Of a stretch of DNA of 64,000 nucleotides, positions 61,482 through 64,000 are shown one piece after another (within the stretch, counting starts at the first letter, position 1; each line of letters starts with the position of its first letter). The translations under genes were made by a program, and so were the position numbers. The stretch spans positions 45,329 through 109,328 of the forward strand of contig CALUIE010000002.1 in assembly GCA_944320605.1 (NCBI GenBank), read 5' to 3'. Origin of the DNA: an uncultured Phocaeicola sp. (GTDB lineage Bacteria > Bacteroidota > Bacteroidia > Bacteroidales > Bacteroidaceae). The notes beneath the pieces were generated by a model. The model was not told where the DNA came from and did no database searches. It saw only the letters and a list, made by a program, of their open reading frames with translations.

Positions 61482-64000
61482 ATGAAACTGACATTTCGTA
61501 TTAAGTACCGTACCGTATGGGGCGAGAGTCTGAGAGTCGTGATAAACGATGACGAGAAAAACTCACTTCCACTTTTCACACGCGATGGTCAGGAATGGCA
61601 AGGGACATTCAATTATGACCTACCTGAAAACTCCGATATTGTACCATACCGTTATACTGCTTTCAGAAATGAAGACTGTGTAAGGAAAGAGTTTGGCGCA
61701 ATCCCCCACTCTATTATAAAAGGTAATGCACAACAACATCATTTTATTTTTGACGATTGCTGGCGAGATCTGCCTGAAGGTAATCACCGATACAGTTCTG
61801 CTTTCAATGGTATAACACACACTGAAGAACCTAAAAGGCTTAAAGACAATGTAGGTAGTTGTATTACATTCAGAGCATTATGTCCAGGACTGAGACACAA
61901 AGAACAGGAACTGGGAATAATAGGCAGCTGTAACGCACTTGGTAACTGGGAGTATTACCGTCCGCTCAGAATGCAGGAGATATTGCCTGACGTATGGTAC
62001 ATATCTATAGACACTTCATCACTCACATTCCCTTTTGAATACAAGTTTGTTGCAATCAGCTCTAAAACCGGAGCCGTAGAAGAATGGGAATGTGGTTGTA
62101 ACCGTACTTTCCACATACAACCGCTTATGCGTGGAGAAACTTATTTTCCAATGGAAACTGAAGTGTTCTTCGACTTACCCGAAAGAAAGATTGCAGGTAG
62201 CGCAATACCTGTATTTTCACTACGTTCGGAAGGCAGTTTCGGTGTTGGAGATTTCGGCGACTTGAAAACATATATAGACTGGGCTGCTGAAACAAATCAG
62301 CAGGCTGTACAGATACTACCTATCAATGATACCACAAGAACAAATACATGGATAGATTCATATCCGTACAACGCAATTTCTATATATGCGTTCCATCCTA
62401 TGTATATCGACGTAAGAGAATTACCCGCCCTGAAGGATGCTAAAAAAGCTGCCAAATACGAAAAGGAGCGTCGGAAACTGAACAGACTTACAAAAGTGGA
62501 ATACGAAGGAGTGAACAATACGAAACGTTCTTATCTAAGAGACATATTTACTCAGGAAGCAGAAAACATCCTTTCATCGGAAGATTTCAAAACATTCTAC
62601 ATAAAAAATGAAGAATGGCTTAAACCTTATTCAGCATTCAGCTATCTTAGAGACCTTTATGGTACTGCCGACTTCAACACATGGCCTAAGTATAGTACAT
62701 ACGTTTCAGAAGAAATTGACAAATTATGTGCCAAGGAAGCCGACACATATCCTGAAGTTTCATTCTATTACTTCCTGCAATACGTTCTGCATGTGCAACT
62801 ACTTGCAGCAGCCAATCATGCACGTAGTAAAGGTATAATTCTGAAAGGTGATATTCCAATAGGTATAAGCCGAGGAAGTGTGGAAGCATGGGTTGAACCA
62901 TATTACTTTAATATGAACGGGCAGGCAGGTGCACCGCCTGATGCATTCTCTGTGAACGGTCAGAACTGGGGATTCCCTACATACAACTGGGATGTAATGG
63001 AGAAAGACAACTACCAGTGGTGGAGAAAGCGTTTCTCAAAAATGGCTGAATACTTCACTGCATACCGTATAGACCATATACTTGGCTTCTTCCGTATCTG
63101 GGAAATTCCTGTAGACTCTGTACACGGATTGTTAGGACAGTTTGTTCCGGCACTACCTATGAGTGCGGACGAGATAAAAGGTTTCGGACTGAACTTCCAG
63201 AAAGAGTTCATGACAGAGCCGTTTATAAACGACTATATGCTCAACACAATGTTTGGCGACAAAAGCGACGAGGTACGCAATACTTTCGTGGAACATGTTC
63301 ATCATGACATCTACCGTATGCGTCCGGAGTTCGACACCCAGCGCAAGGTTGAAGCATATTTTGCAGGAAAAACAGACGAGGAAAGCCTCAACATGAAGGA
63401 AGGCCTATACTCATTGATAAGCAATGTTCTGTTCGTAAAAGACAGAAAAAATCCTGAGATGTATCACCCGAGAATATCTGTACAGAACGACTTCATCTAC
63501 AAGCAGCTCAACTGGCAGGAACAGGAAGCATTCAACAGACTATACAATCATTACTACTACCAGCGACATAACAAGTTCTGGTACGACGAGGCGATGAAAA
63601 AATTACCTGTCCTCACCCAGTCAACTTCAATGCTTGTTTGCGGTGAAGACTTGGGAATGGTGCCAGACTGTGTGCCATGGGTAATGAACCAGCTGCAGAT
63701 TCTTTCTCTCGAAATACAGAGAATGCCTAAGGACCCTAAAGACGAGTTCGGACATGTCTATAACTATCCGTTCCGCTCTGTTTGTACTATAGGCACCCAT
63801 GATATGTCAACCCTCCGTGGTTACTGGAAGGAAGATGCACAGATTACAGAACGCTACTATCATTATGAACTCGGACATTGGGGTGAAGTTCCACATGATG
63901 CACCGGGATGGCTATGCCGTGAGGTTGTAAGCCAGCATCTGAACTGCCCGTCACTACTATGTATCCTGACATGGCAGGACTGGACATCAATAGATGAAAC
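61482..64000 (+). CDS. malQ: 4-alpha-glucanotransferase (GH77) with N-terminal starch-binding domains, 3' end cut by window
   Basis: An amylomaltase that transfers alpha-1,4-glucan segments between malto-oligosaccharides in the cytoplasm; 839 complete codons are visible before the window edge. Two CBM20-like modules occupy about residues 1-115 and 125-235, as in other Bacteroidota and plant DPE2-type enzymes. The GH77 barrel follows with nucleophile Asp531 ('YRIDHILGFF'), acid/base Glu722 ('VCGEDLG') and Asp774 ('GTHDMSTLRGYW'), all present. A long insertion between the first barrel motifs is usual for this subgroup. The start ATG is preceded by a 172-bp leader after the gyrB terminator. The carboxy-terminal 50 or so residues are probably missing. 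Confidence 0.95.
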   Translation, partial: MKLTFRIKYRTVWGESLRVVINDDEKNSLPLFTRDGQEWQGTFNYDLPENSDIVPYRYTAFRNEDCVRKEFGAIPHSIIKGNAQQHHFIFDDCWRDLPEGNHRYSSAFNGITHTEEPKRLKDNVGSCITFRALCPGLRHKEQELGIIGSCNALGNWEYYRPLRMQEILPDVWYISIDTSSLTFPFEYKFVAISSKTGAVEEWECGCNRTFHIQPLMRGETYFPMETEVFFDLPERKIAGSAIPVFSLRSEGSFGVGDFGDLKTYIDWAAETNQQAVQILPINDTTRTNTWIDSYPYNAISIYAFHPMYIDVRELPALKDAKKAAKYEKERRKLNRLTKVEYEGVNNTKRSYLRDIFTQEAENILSSEDFKTFYIKNEEWLKPYSAFSYLRDLYGTADFNTWPKYSTYVSEEIDKLCAKEADTYPEVSFYYFLQYVLHVQLLAAANHARSKGIILKGDIPIGISRGSVEAWVEPYYFNMNGQAGAPPDAFSVNGQNWGFPTYNWDVMEKDNYQWWRKRFSKMAEYFTAYRIDHILGFFRIWEIPVDSVHGLLGQFVPALPMSADEIKGFGLNFQKEFMTEPFINDYMLNTMFGDKSDEVRNTFVEHVHHDIYRMRPEFDTQRKVEAYFAGKTDEESLNMKEGLYSLISNVLFVKDRKNPEMYHPRISVQNDFIYKQLNWQEQEAFNRLYNHYYYQRHNKFWYDEAMKKLPVLTQSTSMLVCGEDLGMVPDCVPWVMNQLQILSLEIQRMPKDPKDEFGHVYNYPFRSVCTIGTHDMSTLRGYWKEDAQITERYYHYELGHWGEVPHDAPGWLCREVVSQHLNCPSLLCILTWQDWTSIDE

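Overview
The window reads as a chromosomal segment of a gut-type Bacteroidales bacterium (Bacteroidota; Bacteroides/Phocaeicola/Prevotella relatives, genus not fixed). Signs of this are a SusC/SusD pair, many lipoproteins, Bacteroidota-type promoters (TTTG, about 19-20 bp, TAnnTTTG), a lipoprotein TamA-type barrel, the glycine-lipid acyltransferase pair and a meso-DAP type MurE. No phage, transposase, rRNA or CRISPR array was seen.

Layout. (1) 53-10515, plus strand: envelope genes tamB, a lipidated TamA-like barrel (tamL), a cyclophilin-type lipoprotein, an M16 peptidase and a MATE exporter. (2) 10607-13120: a hybrid sensor kinase with receiver and Hpt domains. (3) 13132-19000, minus strand: dgt, dut, a TPR lipoprotein, a DUF4292 lipoprotein and an EnvC-like amidase activator. 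(4) 19128-20950, minus strand: the glsB-glsA acyltransferase pair. (5) 21460-37358, plus strand: the division/cell-wall cluster rsmH, ftsL-like, PBP (ftsI), murE, mraY, murD, ftsW, murG, murC, ftsQ, ftsA, ftsZ, then a YqeY protein. mraZ is absent from its usual place. (6) 37468-39761: an ABC ATPase/permease pair. (7) 39872-40597: recO, minus strand. (8) 40601-57268: a sialic-acid-type polysaccharide utilisation locus (PUL). (9) 57324-58325: a D-2-hydroxyacid dehydrogenase, minus strand. (10) 58705 to the end: tRNA-Glu, rpsT, gyrB and malQ (cut by the right edge).

The PUL is the most interesting part. A ROK regulator is divergent from one apparent ten-gene operon: N-acetylneuraminate lyase, AGE epimerase, SusC, SusD, a predicted secreted propeller protein, its lipoprotein paralogue, a PKD/propeller lipoprotein, a third paralogue, an MFS transporter and a NanQ/YhcH-type anomerase. 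The cytoplasmic half is textbook sialic acid catabolism, yet no recognisable GH33 sialidase is present. The three paralogues (49003, 50701, 54031) occupy the place where sialic-acid-releasing enzymes would be expected. They share conserved acidic residues at matching places and are candidates for an undescribed glycoside hydrolase or lyase family.

A second, independent signal is a pair of short tandem arrays, at 21157-21240 and 39772-39857. Each has four semi-palindromic units with an exact 22-bp period, but the unit sequences are unrelated. One lies in the divergent gls/dcw intergenic region, the other in the convergent ABC/recO gap. I know of no named element that matches them.
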